Positions 42,733-52,140 are shown, counted from the stretch's first letter. The stretch: DNA of 64,000 nt from JAIBJN01 sp963842305 (GCA_963842305.1 CAWJFW010000002.1:434001-498000); one strand, 5' to 3'. The notes: a model not told the origin generated them from the letters alone. Made by a program: numbers and translations.

Positions 42733-45300
42733 ATGCCGAAGACGCTGACCGGGGCCGAACTCCAGGTCGACGACGCGCCCGCGCGCGAGGCCGAGCTCTT
42801 CCTCGTGGACGGGAACAACCTCGCCTACCGCGCGTACTTCGCGCTGCCGGAGGAGCTCGCGACAACCGAGGGCTTCCCGACCAACGCCCTCCTCGGCTTT
42901 ACGAACATGCTCTTCAAGCTGCTCTCGGACTACCGGCCGAAGGGCGTGGCGGTGGCATGGGACACGAGCCCGGTGCACCGGAAGGAGCTGTCCCCCGAGT
43001 ACAAGATCGAGCGACGGCCGATGCCGGACCTCCTGAGGGAGCAGTTCGCGCACTTCCGGCCGATCGTCGAGGCGTTCGGGTACCTCAACCTGGAGTTCGA
43101 GGGCTGGGAGGCGGACGACGTCATCGCCACGCTCGCCACCCGGGCCGACGAGAGCGCCGTCAAGACCTGCGTCGTCTCCACCGATCGGGACGCGTTCCAG
43201 CTCTGCAGCGAGAACGTCTGCCTGATGATGACGCCGCGGGGCGTCGCCGACGTCCACGTCTACACCCCCGAGCGGGTCTTCGCCCGCTACGGCGTTACGC
43301 CAGAGCAGGTGCCCGACTTCATCGGCCTCAAGGGGGACACCTCCGACAACATCCCGGGAGTCCCGGGAATCGGGGACAAGACAGCGGGGCAGCTGATCTC
43401 CCAGTACGGCTCGCTCGACGGCGTGCTCGACCACGTCGACGAGCTGTCGCCCGGACGTGCCAAGGCACTTCGTGAGCACGCCGAGCAGGCGCTGGCATCC
43501 AAGGAGCTCGCGACGATGCGCCGCGATCTCGAGCTCGGCGTCGATCCGGCACAGCTCGTCCTCTCACCGCCAGACCGCTCGCAGCTGAAGGAGATCTTCC
43601 GCCGCTTCGAGTTTCGCAACCTCCTGGGCCGGGTCGACGACCTCGACGAGGCGCTCCCCGCCGCGCCGATCGAGGTGGCGGGAGTGGACGTCCCCTGGCG
43701 TGAGGGCGAGCTCGAGCCGGCGCGCGGGACAGCGGCGCTGGCGGTGCAGGACGATCGATTCGCGCTCGCACAGGAGGGCCGCGAGGTCGTCGTCGGCCCG
43801 TGGAGCCCCGACCTCGCCACGCGGCTTCGCGACGCCGCCCTCGTCGTCCACGATGCGAAGGCGGCCCGTTTGGAGGCCGGCGATGACACGCTCCTGATGG
43901 CGTACCTGATCGACCCGGGGCGCTCCTCCTATCCGCTCGACGACCTCGCGGCCGAGTACGGCGTCGAGCTCGTCCCGCAGCCGGCCACGGACGACGAGAC
44001 GGCCGCCCTGGTGCGCCGCGCGGCCGCGACGCTGCGTCTCGAGCCGCAGCTTCGCGCACGAATCGCCGAGCGAGGGCTCGAGCCGCTCTACCGCACCGTC
44101 GAGCTGCCTCTGAGCGCCGTGCTCGCCGCCATGGAGGACGTGGGCGTCCGCATCGACACGTACCGGATGGGCGAGATCACCGCCCGCCTCGCCGAGCGGG
44201 TGGAGGAGCTCGAGGCGCGTGCGCACGAGCTCGCGGGCGAGGAGTTCATGCTCGGCTCCACGCAGCAGGTGGCGCGCATCCTCTTCGAGGTGCTCGGTCT
44301 CACCGCCGGGCGCAAGGGCAAGACCGGCTATTCGACGGACGCGCGCGTGCTCCGTTCGATCCGCTCCGATCACGAGATCGTCGGTGTGATCGAGGAGTGG
44401 CGCGAGTACTCGAAGCTCCTCAACACGTACCTGGAACCGTTGCCGAGCCTGATCTCACCGGACGATGGGCGTCTGCACACACACTTCAACCAGGCGGTCG
44501 CCTCGACCGGGCGTCTCTCGACCTCGAGCCCGAACCTCCAGGCCATTCCCATCCGCACCGAGCTCGGTCGTGAGATTCGGAGCGCCTTCGTCGCCGAGCC
44601 GGGCTTCCGGCTCCTCTCAGCGGACTACTCGCAGGTGGAGCTCCGCATCCTGGCGCATGTCTCCGGCGAGCCGAAGCTCCGCGAGGCGTTCGCGGCCGGC
44701 GAGGACATCCACGCCGCGACTGCCGCCGAGGTGCTGGGCAAGGAGCGCGCGGAGCTGACCAAGGACGAGCGGAACGTGGCCAAGATGGTCAACTTCGGGA
44801 TCATCTACGGCATCTCCGCCTTCGGGCTCTCCGAGAACCTCGACATCCCGCGCGAGGACGCGCAGACCTACATCGACACGTACCTCGCCCGGTTCCCGCA
44901 CGTCCAGGACTTCATCCAGCGGACGATCGAGGAGGCCGAGCGTGACGGCTACGCGACGACGCTCCTCGGCCGACGGCGGCCGGTTCCGGAGCTGAAGGCG
45001 CGGAACCGCCAGACGCGCGGCTTCGGCGAGCGCCTGGCGGTCAACTTCGTCATGCAGGGGACGGCGGCGGACGTGATCAAGGCGGCGATGGTCGCGATCC
45101 ACCGGCGCCTGCGCGAGGAGGGCCGCGCCGCGCGCCTCGTCCTCCAGGTGCACGACGAGCTTCTCCTCGAGGTCCCCGAGGTCGAGACCTCGGCCGTGCG
45201 CGACCTCGTCCGCAAGGAGATGTGCGGCGCCTACCCGCTCGACCCGCCGCTTGCGGTCGACATCGGCGTCGGCGACGACTGGAACGAAGCAAAGTCCTGA
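42733..45300 (+). CDS. polA: DNA polymerase I
   Basis: An 855-residue polymerase. Residues ~15-300 are the 5'-3' exonuclease (flap) domain with FLVDGNNLAYRAYFAL, GWEADDVIATL and the helix-hairpin-helix IPGVPGIGDKTA. The 3'-5' exonuclease region (~300-460) is present but lacks the DEDD metal ligands, so proofreading is probably lost, as in many actinobacterial Pol I. The polymerase domain has motif A (D631 in SADYSQVELRILAH), motif B (KMVNFGIIYG) and motif C (D808 in QVHDELL). It serves Okazaki-fragment processing and repair. It converges with the next gene. Confidence 0.96.
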   Translation: MPKTLTGAELQVDDAPAREAELFLVDGNNLAYRAYFALPEELATTEGFPTNALLGFTNMLFKLLSDYRPKGVAVAWDTSPVHRKELSPEYKIERRPMPDLLREQFAHFRPIVEAFGYLNLEFEGWEADDVIATLATRADESAVKTCVVSTDRDAFQLCSENVCLMMTPRGVADVHVYTPERVFARYGVTPEQVPDFIGLKGDTSDNIPGVPGIGDKTAGQLISQYGSLDGVLDHVDELSPGRAKALREHAEQALASKELATMRRDLELGVDPAQLVLSPPDRSQLKEIFRRFEFRNLLGRVDDLDEALPAAPIEVAGVDVPWREGELEPARGTAALAVQDDRFALAQEGREVVVGPWSPDLATRLRDAALVVHDAKAARLEAGDDTLLMAYLIDPGRSSYPLDDLAAEYGVELVPQPATDDETAALVRRAAATLRLEPQLRARIAERGLEPLYRTVELPLSAVLAAMEDVGVRIDTYRMGEITARLAERVEELEARAHELAGEEFMLGSTQQVARILFEVLGLTAGRKGKTGYSTDARVLRSIRSDHEIVGVIEEWREYSKLLNTYLEPLPSLISPDDGRLHTHFNQAVASTGRLSTSSPNLQAIPIRTELGREIRSAFVAEPGFRLLSADYSQVELRILAHVSGEPKLREAFAAGEDIHAATAAEVLGKERAELTKDERNVAKMVNFGIIYGISAFGLSENLDIPREDAQTYIDTYLARFPHVQDFIQRTIEEAERDGYATTLLGRRRPVPELKARNRQTRGFGERLAVNFVMQGTAADVIKAAMVAIHRRLREEGRAARLVLQVHDELLLEVPEVETSAVRDLVRKEMCGAYPLDPPLAVDIGVGDDWNEAKS

Positions 45301-45324
45301 GCTCGCGCACGATGCCGGCTCAGG
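45296..45324. terminator. CCTGAGC/GCTCAGG hairpin at the convergent polA end
   Basis: A 7-bp perfect stem with a 15-base loop (45303-45317) spans the polA stop and reaches the stop of the opposite gene (45320). It may terminate both directions, but the stem is short and has no T-run. Confidence 0.35.
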
Positions 45325-46336
45325 TGCGGCGCCAGACGATCTGCACCGCCCCGATCGGCCACGTGATGTCCTGCGCTGGGAACTCGAGGCTGTGAAACAG
45401 CACGTCGGTGGCGCCGCCGATCGCGATCCACCTGCCGTCCGGGGACCAGGTGGCTGCGTGGCCGAGGAAGACGAGGTTCCTTCGAGCGCGGGGCGAGCAG
45501 CCGACGTCGAGGACGCGGATCCGGTCGCCGGCGCGGAAGGCCGCCGAGCAGTTGTCTGGCGAGAGCGTCGGCAGACGACCCTGGTAGCGCTCCGGGAGGT
45601 CGAGCGCGTCCGTGAGCGTGTCGTCCACGTAGCGCTCGATTCGGCGCCCATCGACCATGACGGCCACGGAATCGTCGTCGACGCCATAGTGGACGGCCGT
45701 GATGCCACCGGACGCCCGCAGGCTGGGACGATCCTCGACGTAGAGTCGGTCGCCGCGGGCGTAGACGATCTCGTCGTCGGGCGTGTATGCGGCCGGGCAG
45801 CCGTCGAGCCGGCGCCGGGCCCCGCCGAGCAGCAGGTCGATGCCTTCGAGGCGCCCGTTGCACCAGGCCGCACGCTGCCCGTCGTCGCTCCAGATCAGGA
45901 ATCCGAACGCCGCCTCGGAGGAACCCAGCTCGCGCCCGCGGCGGCCGAGGTCGATGAACCGAAACGGAACGGCGTCCCCGACGGGCTCGCCGATCCCGAC
46001 CGCGACCTTCGCGGTCACCAGCGCGGCCCAAAGCTGACACGTCGAGCGCTCGACGACGTTCGGCAGCTCCATCCCCGTCAGAAGGTGGAACTCCCGCACC
46101 GCGCACGAGCCGGGCTGCGTGAGCACGATCGAGCCCGGAGCGCCGCGAACGGGCGGGAAGAGCTCGCGACCGAGATTCTCGTCGTCCACGGGGGCGGTTG
46201 TCGTCGCCTGCTCGGGCGGCTGGGTCGTCGTCGGGCGCGTCTCGACCCGGGTCTCGTCCGAGCGGAGCGAATCCGCCAGCGCAAAGCCGACGACCAGCAG
46301 AACTGCACCCAGGATGAGGAGGTCGCGGCCTTTCAC
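45320..46336 (-). CDS. Membrane-anchored propeller-like protein, WD40/TolB-like
   Basis: A 338-residue protein. One N-terminal membrane segment (residues ~6-22), then a Thr/Pro/Glu-rich linker, then a repeated beta-rich region with TolB-like turns (WSDDGQRAAWC, TPDDEIVYARGDRLYV, LSPDNCSAAFRAGDRI, WSPDGRWIAIGG). This suggests an extracytoplasmic beta-propeller. Five or six Cys could form disulphides. The GTG at 46336 faces rpsA divergently. I cannot assign a function. Confidence 0.7.
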   Translation of the reverse strand: MKGRDLLILGAVLLVVGFALADSLRSDETRVETRPTTTQPPEQATTTAPVDDENLGRELFPPVRGAPGSIVLTQPGSCAVREFHLLTGMELPNVVERSTCQLWAALVTAKVAVGIGEPVGDAVPFRFIDLGRRGRELGSSEAAFGFLIWSDDGQRAAWCNGRLEGIDLLLGGARRRLDGCPAAYTPDDEIVYARGDRLYVEDRPSLRASGGITAVHYGVDDDSVAVMVDGRRIERYVDDTLTDALDLPERYQGRLPTLSPDNCSAAFRAGDRIRVLDVGCSPRARRNLVFLGHAATWSPDGRWIAIGGATDVLFHSLEFPAQDITWPIGAVQIVWRRT

Positions 46337-46347
46337 GGAGTGCTGGC

Positions 46348-46353
46348 TATAAT
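46348..46353 (+). promoter_or_regulatory. Consensus -10 TATAAT for rpsA
   Basis: A perfect TATAAT ends 12 bases before the rpsA ATG at 46366. No good -35 is visible at normal spacing. It is the best -10 match in the window, as expected for a highly expressed ribosomal gene. Confidence 0.6.
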
Positions 46354-46365
46354 GCGCGATCCCGC

Positions 46366-47928
46366 ATGGTTCCGAACGAGACGACGACCGAAGCAGACAT
46401 CCCGAAGATCGATGACGACGTCTGGACCCGTGGTCCGGACGGCGAGCTGATCCCCGACTACGACTCCACCTTCCCCGTTATCAACGAGGGGGAGGTCGTG
46501 CGCGGCAAGGTCGTCCGCGTCGACAAGGACGAGGTGCTCGTCGACATCGGCTACAAGTCGGAGGGCGTCATCCCCGTCTCCGAGCTCTCGATCCGCCGTT
46601 CCGTCAACCCTGCGGACGAGGTCAACCTCGGGGACGAGATCGACGCGCTCGTGATGACGAAGGAGGATGCCGAGGGGCGGCTGATCCTCTCGAAGAAGCG
46701 GGCGCGCTTCGAGATGGCCTGGAAGCGCATCGAGGGGGCGGCCGAGAGCGGCGAGCCGGTCGAGGGCACCGTCATCGAAGTTGTCAAGGGCGGGCTGATC
46801 CTCGACCTGGGCGTCCGCGGCTTCCTCCCGGCCTCGCTCGTCGACATTCGCCGCGTCCAGGACCTCGACGAGTTCATGAGCCAGACGCTGCGCTGCAAGG
46901 TGATCGAGCTCAATCGAAGTCGCAACAACGTCGTCCTCTCGCGCCGTGCCGTGCTCGAGGAGGAGCGCCGTGAGATGCGCCAGGCGATCCTCGACCGGCT
47001 CTCGCCCGGCGACGTCGTCGAGGGGACGATCTCCAACATCGTCGACTTCGGCGCCTTCGTCGACCTCGAGGGCATCGACGGTCTCATCCACATCTCCGAG
47101 CTGTCCTGGAGTCACGTCAACCATCCGTCGGAGCTACTCGAGATCGGGCAGGAGGTGCGCGTGAAGGTGCTCGACATCGACCGCGAGCGCCAGCGGATCT
47201 CCCTCGGGCTCAAGCAGACCCAGTCCGACCCCTGGCAGCAGGTGATCGACACGTATCAGCAGGGCGACGTCGTCGAAGGCAAGGTCACGAAGGTGGTGAC
47301 CTTCGGCGCTTTCGTCGAGGTCATCCCCGGGGTCGAGGGGCTCGTCCACATCTCGGAGCTTGCCACGCACCACGTCGAGAACCCGCGCGAGGTCGTCCAG
47401 CAGGGCGAGACCCTGCGCGCGAAGATCATCGAGATGGACGCCGAACGGCGGCGCCTCTCGCTCTCCCTCAAGCGCGTCGAGGAGGGCGAGTCCGCCAGGC
47501 CCGGCATCGGCGAGGACGCGCCGGACCTCGGGCTCTCCGAGGAGGTCTTCGTCGAGGGCGAGGCAGGCGGAGCGGTCGAGGCCGACGAGATCGTGCTCGT
47601 CGAGGAGACCGGCGAGGCCGAGCCCGAGGAGGTCGTGGTCGTCGACGAGCCCGAGGAGGTCGTGGTCGTCGGCGAGGCCGAGGAGATTGTCGCCGTCGAG
47701 TCCGAGGAGGTCGTGGTCGCCGAGGAGACCGAGGCCGAGCCCGAGGAGGTCGTGGCCGTCGAGGAGACCGTCGAGGCCGAGCCCGAGTCCGTCGCGGTCG
47801 AGACCGACGTCGAGCCAGATCCTCCAGCGCCGGAGGCCGGTCCCACGGTCACCGACGAGGCTTCCGCCGAGGACGAGGCAGCGCCGGAAGGCGAGGCCTC
47901 TGCCGAGCCTGACGACGAGCCCAAGTAA
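46366..47928 (+). CDS. rpsA: 30S ribosomal protein S1 with a long acidic repeat tail
   Basis: A 520-residue protein. Four S1 OB-fold domains lie at about residues 41-110, 126-193, 211-281 and 297-371, the number usual for actinobacterial S1. S1 binds mRNA and helps initiation. Residues ~372-520 form a strongly acidic tail made of imperfect repeats such as EPEEVVVVD, EPEEVVVVG and EAEEIVAVE, then a Pro/Ala/Glu stretch ending DDEPK. The underlying DNA repeats lie at about 47620-47780. Given the many genes without Shine-Dalgarno sites, S1 could matter for initiation here, but S1 is generally not needed for leaderless mRNAs. Confidence 0.94.
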   Translation: MVPNETTTEADIPKIDDDVWTRGPDGELIPDYDSTFPVINEGEVVRGKVVRVDKDEVLVDIGYKSEGVIPVSELSIRRSVNPADEVNLGDEIDALVMTKEDAEGRLILSKKRARFEMAWKRIEGAAESGEPVEGTVIEVVKGGLILDLGVRGFLPASLVDIRRVQDLDEFMSQTLRCKVIELNRSRNNVVLSRRAVLEEERREMRQAILDRLSPGDVVEGTISNIVDFGAFVDLEGIDGLIHISELSWSHVNHPSELLEIGQEVRVKVLDIDRERQRISLGLKQTQSDPWQQVIDTYQQGDVVEGKVTKVVTFGAFVEVIPGVEGLVHISELATHHVENPREVVQQGETLRAKIIEMDAERRRLSLSLKRVEEGESARPGIGEDAPDLGLSEEVFVEGEAGGAVEADEIVLVEETGEAEPEEVVVVDEPEEVVVVGEAEEIVAVESEEVVVAEETEAEPEEVVAVEETVEAEPESVAVETDVEPDPPAPEAGPTVTDEASAEDEAAPEGEASAEPDDEPK

Positions 47929-48511
47929 GCGCCCGGTCGCTGTCGCGATAACGGGCGGGATCGGCGCCGGCAAGTCCACGGCTCTCCGTGCTTTCGCCCG
48001 CCACGGCGCCTCCGTCATCTCGAGCGACGAGATCGTCCACGAGCTGCTCCGCGAGGACGCCGAGGTCAAGGCGGCCGTCACCGAACGCTTCGGGGAAGGC
48101 GTGCTCGACGAGAGCGGAGAGATCGACCGGGAGCGCGTGGGGAAGGTCGTCTTCTCCGACCGGACCGCGCTCCTCTGGCTCGAGCAGCTCCTGCATCCAC
48201 GGGTCGTCGCGCGCTATCTCGGGTGGCGGGAGGAGCTCGGCGCGAGTCCCGATCCGCCCGCGGTCTGCGTGACCGAGGTTCCGCTCCTGTACGAGGTGGG
48301 CGGCGAGGCCCGGTTCGACAAGGTCGTCGTCGTCACGGCCTCGCCGGAGGCGCGAGTCTCACGGCGGATAGGCCCGCTGCGCGAACGGGAGGAGCGGCTC
48401 GTCCCGGACGACGAGAAGGTTCGGCGTGCCGACTTCGTCTACGTCAACGATGGCACGCTCGCCGAGCTCGACCAGTTCGTGTCCGGCGTGATGGCCACTC
48501 TGTCCCGATGA
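47909..48511 (+). CDS. coaE: Dephospho-CoA kinase
   Basis: A ~200-residue P-loop kinase that makes the final step of CoA synthesis. Walker A is TGGIGAGKST; SSDEIVHELL and TEVPLLYEVGGEARFD are family motifs. No ATG, GTG or TTG exists in frame from well upstream to the P-loop. The best candidate start is a CTG at 47909 (another CTG at 47900), inside the end of rpsA. Either a CTG start or a lost base must be assumed. Its stop overlaps the next gene (ATGA). The order rpsA-coaE is common in actinobacteria. Confidence 0.9.
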   Translation: MTTSPSKRPVAVAITGGIGAGKSTALRAFARHGASVISSDEIVHELLREDAEVKAAVTERFGEGVLDESGEIDRERVGKVVFSDRTALLWLEQLLHPRVVARYLGWREELGASPDPPAVCVTEVPLLYEVGGEARFDKVVVVTASPEARVSRRIGPLREREERLVPDDEKVRRADFVYVNDGTLAELDQFVSGVMATLSR

Positions 48512-49101
48512 AGGTGATTTTCGGCAGCGTCGCGCTTCTCGCCGCGCTCGCGGTCGCCTTCCTCGTCGTCGATCGAACCGAGCCGTCGTGGTATGTGCGG
48601 CTCCGGTATCCGCTCGAGTACGACCACATCGTCCGGGGCCATGCCGAGCAATACGACCTGGATGCAGCACTGCTCGCAGCGGTGATCTACCGCGAGAGCG
48701 AGTTCGACGCGGATGCCCGTTCCTCGTCGGGGGCGATCGGCCTCATGCAACTGCTTCCGGACACGGCCGAGGGCATCGCCCAGCTCACCGGAGGGACTCA
48801 GTTCGAGCTCGACGATCTCTACGATCCCGAGATCAACGTCCGCTACGGCTCGTTCTACCTCCGCCGCCTGCTGCGCAAGTACGACGACGAGCGTCTCGCG
48901 CTTGCGGCGTACAACGCGGGTCAGGCGAACGTCGACGACTGGATTGCCGAGGGCCGCAAGGAGATTCCCTTCCCCGAGACCCGTGAGTTCGTCGAGAACG
49001 TGCTCGAGGCACGCGAGCTCTACGCCGAGGCCTACGCGGACGAGCTCGGGCTCGACGACGACGGCGTTCCGGCCGGCACGTCCTCGTTGCCGGGGCCCTG
49101 A
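48508..49101 (+). CDS. Lytic murein transglycosylase (SLT domain)
   Basis: A 197-residue protein with an N-terminal membrane anchor or signal (residues ~4-21) and an SLT domain. The catalytic Glu is residue 63 in YRESEF. GAIGLMQLLPDTA, RYGSFYLRRLL and LALAAYNAGQANV are the other SLT motifs. It cleaves peptidoglycan outside the cell membrane. The ATG overlaps the coaE stop. The last ~25 residues are acidic and poorly conserved. Confidence 0.93.
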   Translation: MKVIFGSVALLAALAVAFLVVDRTEPSWYVRLRYPLEYDHIVRGHAEQYDLDAALLAAVIYRESEFDADARSSSGAIGLMQLLPDTAEGIAQLTGGTQFELDDLYDPEINVRYGSFYLRRLLRKYDDERLALAAYNAGQANVDDWIAEGRKEIPFPETREFVENVLEARELYAEAYADELGLDDDGVPAGTSSLPGP

Positions 49102-49107
49102 CGGAGC

Positions 49108-49992
49108 CTAGGCGGCCGACGCCGCCTGCGAGCCCCACACGTTCCTGCCGAGAAGGCGGACAAGGCGTGCGTTCGGCTCCAGATAGCGTTGCTCGAGGCT
49201 GGCGCGGAGTGACACGTCGAGCGGCTCGTACGGGGGCGGAGTGCCGACTCGGCGGTCCGCCCACTGGTGCTGGGCGAGGCCGAGGAAGTCGAGCGTCTGG
49301 GCGTAGATCTCTGTCGGGTGTGAGAAGAAGTCCTCGGCCATGACCACGAGGAACTGGTTTCGGGGGAAGTAGGCGAGCCAGCGCGCGAGCTGGTCGACGT
49401 ACACGCCTCGCGCGAAGTAGGAGTGACGGCGGTGGTGCTGGCTCCGGTGGCGGGGGTCTGCGAGCAGGAGTTCCTCCGACCCTGCGAGCCGCTTCTCCTC
49501 GACGGCGAGGGCCTTCTCGAACGAGAGCCACTCGAAGCCCATGCGCCGCATCTTCTGGTAGTGCGAGTAGGCGCGGTCGACCGGGTTTCGCAGGAGCACG
49601 ACGAACTTGGCGTCCGGAACCGTCTCCGCCACCCGCCTCGGGACGGCAGGGTGATAGAGGTAGTACGGGGTCGCCTCCGCGCCGACGAGGTCGCTGCCCG
49701 CCAGCCGGGCGAGGCGCTGGGCCGCGGCGGTCGGGAAGAACGAGCGGTACCAGTCGGCCCCGCGCCAGTAGTCGTAGTTGAAGAAGTGCAACTCCTTCTC
49801 GATGGGGCGGGCGACCTGCGGATGCTCGCAGAGATTCGAGAAGAAGGACGTCGTGCCGGCGCGCTGGGCGCCGATGACGAGGAACGACGGAAGGATGCGG
49901 GCGCGCTTCGTGAGCCGGCTGGAACGTCGCGCAACCCGTGCAGGAGCAGGCTGAGCGTTTCCATCGAGGCTCGTGGCCTTGAGCACGCGCAT
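49108..49992 (-). CDS. Sulfotransferase family protein
   Basis: A 294-residue sulfotransferase-fold protein. The 5'-phosphosulfate loop GAQRAGTTSF is at residues 41-50, and the 3'-phosphate motif LLRNPVDRAYSHY is typical of heparan/carbohydrate-type sulfotransferases. It would transfer sulfate from PAPS; the acceptor (glycan, glycolipid or peptide) is unknown. The ATG at 49992 is chosen because the sequence before it is not family-like. It is divergent from uvrB and converges with the transglycosylase gene. Confidence 0.88.
   Translation of the reverse strand: MRVLKATSLDGNAQPAPARVARRSSRLTKRARILPSFLVIGAQRAGTTSFFSNLCEHPQVARPIEKELHFFNYDYWRGADWYRSFFPTAAAQRLARLAGSDLVGAEATPYYLYHPAVPRRVAETVPDAKFVVLLRNPVDRAYSHYQKMRRMGFEWLSFEKALAVEEKRLAGSEELLLADPRHRSQHHRRHSYFARGVYVDQLARWLAYFPRNQFLVVMAEDFFSHPTEIYAQTLDFLGLAQHQWADRRVGTPPPYEPLDVSLRASLEQRYLEPNARLVRLLGRNVWGSQAASAA
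49110..49127 (+). terminator. AGGCGGC/GCCGCCT hairpin after the transglycosylase gene
   Basis: A 7-bp stem with a 4-base loop begins 8 bases after the transglycosylase stop. It lies within the 3' coding end of the opposite sulfotransferase gene. It is a possible terminator without a T-run. Confidence 0.35.
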
Positions 49993-50051
49993 GAGCGTAA
50001 TTTCGGCACCGGACGCCGATCCTCCTGCAAGGAGAAGGCGCCGCGCGAGGC

Positions 50052-50057
50052 TACGAT
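50052..50057 (+). promoter_or_regulatory. -10-like hexamer TACGAT for uvrB
   Basis: TACGAT ends 6 bases before the uvrB ATG at 50064, without a Shine-Dalgarno sequence. Unlike uvrA, no GAAC-N4-GTTC box is visible nearby. Confidence 0.5.
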
Positions 50058-50063
50058 GGCGCC

Positions 50064-52079
50064 ATGTCCGCGTTCCAGGTTTCCGACGCCTACCGTCCGA
50101 CCGGTGACCAGCCCCAGGCGATCGCACTGCTCTCCGAGTCGATCGTTCGCGGCGACCGCTACCAGACGCTGCTGGGAGCGACGGGAACGGGGAAGACGGC
50201 GACGATGGCCTGGGTCGTGGAGCAGGTGCAGAAGCCGACCCTCGTCATCGCCCACAACAAGACGCTCGCGGCACAGCTCTGCAACGAGTTCCGCGAGTTC
50301 CTGCCGTCGAGCGCGGTCGAGTATTTCGTCTCCTACTACGACTACTACCAGCCCGAGGCCTACGTTCCCCAGGCGGATCTCTACATCGAGAAGGACGCAT
50401 CCATCAACGACGACATCGACCGGCTCCGCCACTCTGCGACAGCCGCTCTCCTCGCCCGCAAGGACGTGCTCATCGTCGCGTCCGTCTCCTGCATCTACGG
50501 CATCGGCTCGCCGGAGGCCTACGAGGAGAAGACGGTCGCGCTCGGGATCGGCCAGGAGATCGACCGGGACGTGATGCTCCGGAAGCTGGTCGACATCCAA
50601 TACGCGCGGAACGACTCGTTCCTCGGGCGCGGGCGCTTCCGCGTGCGAGGGGACATCGTCGAGGTGCAGCCCGCGCACATGGAATCGGCCTACCGGATTT
50701 CGTTCTTCGGGGACGAGGTCGAGCAGATCACGCACTTCGACCCGCTGTCCGGCGAGATCTACGCACGGCTCGAGCACCTCGCGATCTTTCCGGCGACGCA
50801 GTACGTGACCTCCCGGGACACGATCGAGCGCGCTGTCGGCGAGATCAAGCACGAGCTCGAGGAGCAGGTGAAGGTCTTCGAGTCCGAAGGGAAGCTGCTC
50901 GAGGCGCACCGGATCCGGCAGCGCACGGAGTACGACCTGGAGATGCTGCAGGAGCTCGGCTACTGCAACGGGATCGAGAACTACTCGCGCATCCTCGACG
51001 GGCGCGAGCCGGGCACGGCGCCACACACGCTGCTCGACTTCTTCGGCGACGACTTCCTCGTCCTCATCGACGAGTCGCATCAGACCGTGCCGCAGGTCGG
51101 CGGCATGTACGAGGGCGACCGCTCGCGCAAGGAAACGCTGGTCCAGCACGGCTTCCGGCTCCCGTCGGCGCTCGACAACCGGCCGCTCCGCTTCGACGAG
51201 TTCCTCGAGCACGCGCCGCAGCTCCTCTTCGTCTCGGCGACGCCGGGGCCCTTCGAGCTGCGGAACTCGACGAACGTGGCCGAGCAGATCATCCGCCCGA
51301 CCGGCGTCGTCGATCCGGAGGTCGAGCTGCGGCCGACGAAGAACCAGATCGACGACCTCCTGAACGAGATCCGGCGCAGGGAGGAGGCGGGCGAACGCGT
51401 GCTCGTCACCACCCTGACGAAGAAGATGGCAGAGGACCTGACCGACTACCTGCTCGAGTCCGGCGTGCGCACGCGCTACCTCCACTCGGAGGTGGACACG
51501 CTCGACCGCATCAAGATCATCCGCGAGCTCCGCCTCGGTGAGTACGACGTCCTCGTCGGCGTCAACCTGCTGCGTGAGGGGCTCGACCTGCCTGAGGTCT
51601 CGCTCGTCGCGATCCTCGACGCCGACAAGGAGGGATTCCTCCGGGGGCAGACGGCGCTGATCCAGACAATCGGGCGCGCGGCGCGGAACGTGAACGGGAA
51701 GGTTGTGATGTACGCGGACAAGATGACCGAGGCGATCAAGGGCGCCATCGACGAGACGACGCGGAGGCGCAACGTTCAGCTCCGCTACAACGAGGAGCAC
51801 GGCATCACGCCGGAGTCGATCGTCAAGGGTGTCTCGGACATCGCGGAGTTCCTCTCGCTCGAATCGGCTCCGCACGTCCCCGGCAAGCGCCGGCGCGGCC
51901 AACGGCAGGTCGAGGGCATGTCGAATGAGGAGCTCGAGAAGCTCGTCGTCACGCTCGAGGAGGAGATGTTCGCGGCGGCCGAAGAGCTCCGCTTCGAGTA
52001 CGCCGCCAAGCTCCGCGACGAGATCAAGGAGCTGCGGCGCGAGCTCCAGGTCGCGGTGGAGCCGGTCGAGCCCGCGTAG
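50064..52079 (+). CDS. uvrB: UvrABC excinuclease subunit B
   Basis: A 671-residue helicase-like subunit. Walker A is GATGTGKTATMA; the beta-hairpin that grips the damaged strand is in FVSYYDYYQPEAYVP. The motif LIDESH carries Walker B. The C-terminal UVR motif (LEEEMFAAAEELRFEYAAKLRDEI) binds UvrC. It verifies lesions loaded by UvrA for nucleotide excision repair. uvrA lies 6 kb downstream on the same strand; uvrC is outside the window. Confidence 0.97.
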   Translation: MSAFQVSDAYRPTGDQPQAIALLSESIVRGDRYQTLLGATGTGKTATMAWVVEQVQKPTLVIAHNKTLAAQLCNEFREFLPSSAVEYFVSYYDYYQPEAYVPQADLYIEKDASINDDIDRLRHSATAALLARKDVLIVASVSCIYGIGSPEAYEEKTVALGIGQEIDRDVMLRKLVDIQYARNDSFLGRGRFRVRGDIVEVQPAHMESAYRISFFGDEVEQITHFDPLSGEIYARLEHLAIFPATQYVTSRDTIERAVGEIKHELEEQVKVFESEGKLLEAHRIRQRTEYDLEMLQELGYCNGIENYSRILDGREPGTAPHTLLDFFGDDFLVLIDESHQTVPQVGGMYEGDRSRKETLVQHGFRLPSALDNRPLRFDEFLEHAPQLLFVSATPGPFELRNSTNVAEQIIRPTGVVDPEVELRPTKNQIDDLLNEIRRREEAGERVLVTTLTKKMAEDLTDYLLESGVRTRYLHSEVDTLDRIKIIRELRLGEYDVLVGVNLLREGLDLPEVSLVAILDADKEGFLRGQTALIQTIGRAARNVNGKVVMYADKMTEAIKGAIDETTRRRNVQLRYNEEHGITPESIVKGVSDIAEFLSLESAPHVPGKRRRGQRQVEGMSNEELEKLVVTLEEEMFAAAEELRFEYAAKLRDEIKELRRELQVAVEPVEPA

Positions 52080-52119
52080 CGCCCCGCCGGGACCGTGCCG
52101 GTTCCGTTCGGCCCTGGCG

Positions 52120-52140
52120 GCGCGGTTGTAACGGCCGCGC
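52120..52140 (+). terminator. GCGCGG/CCGCGC hairpin after uvrB
   Basis: A 6-bp GC stem with a 9-base loop, about 40 bases after the uvrB stop. It overlaps the putative -35 of the next gene, so its role as terminator is uncertain. Confidence 0.3.
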
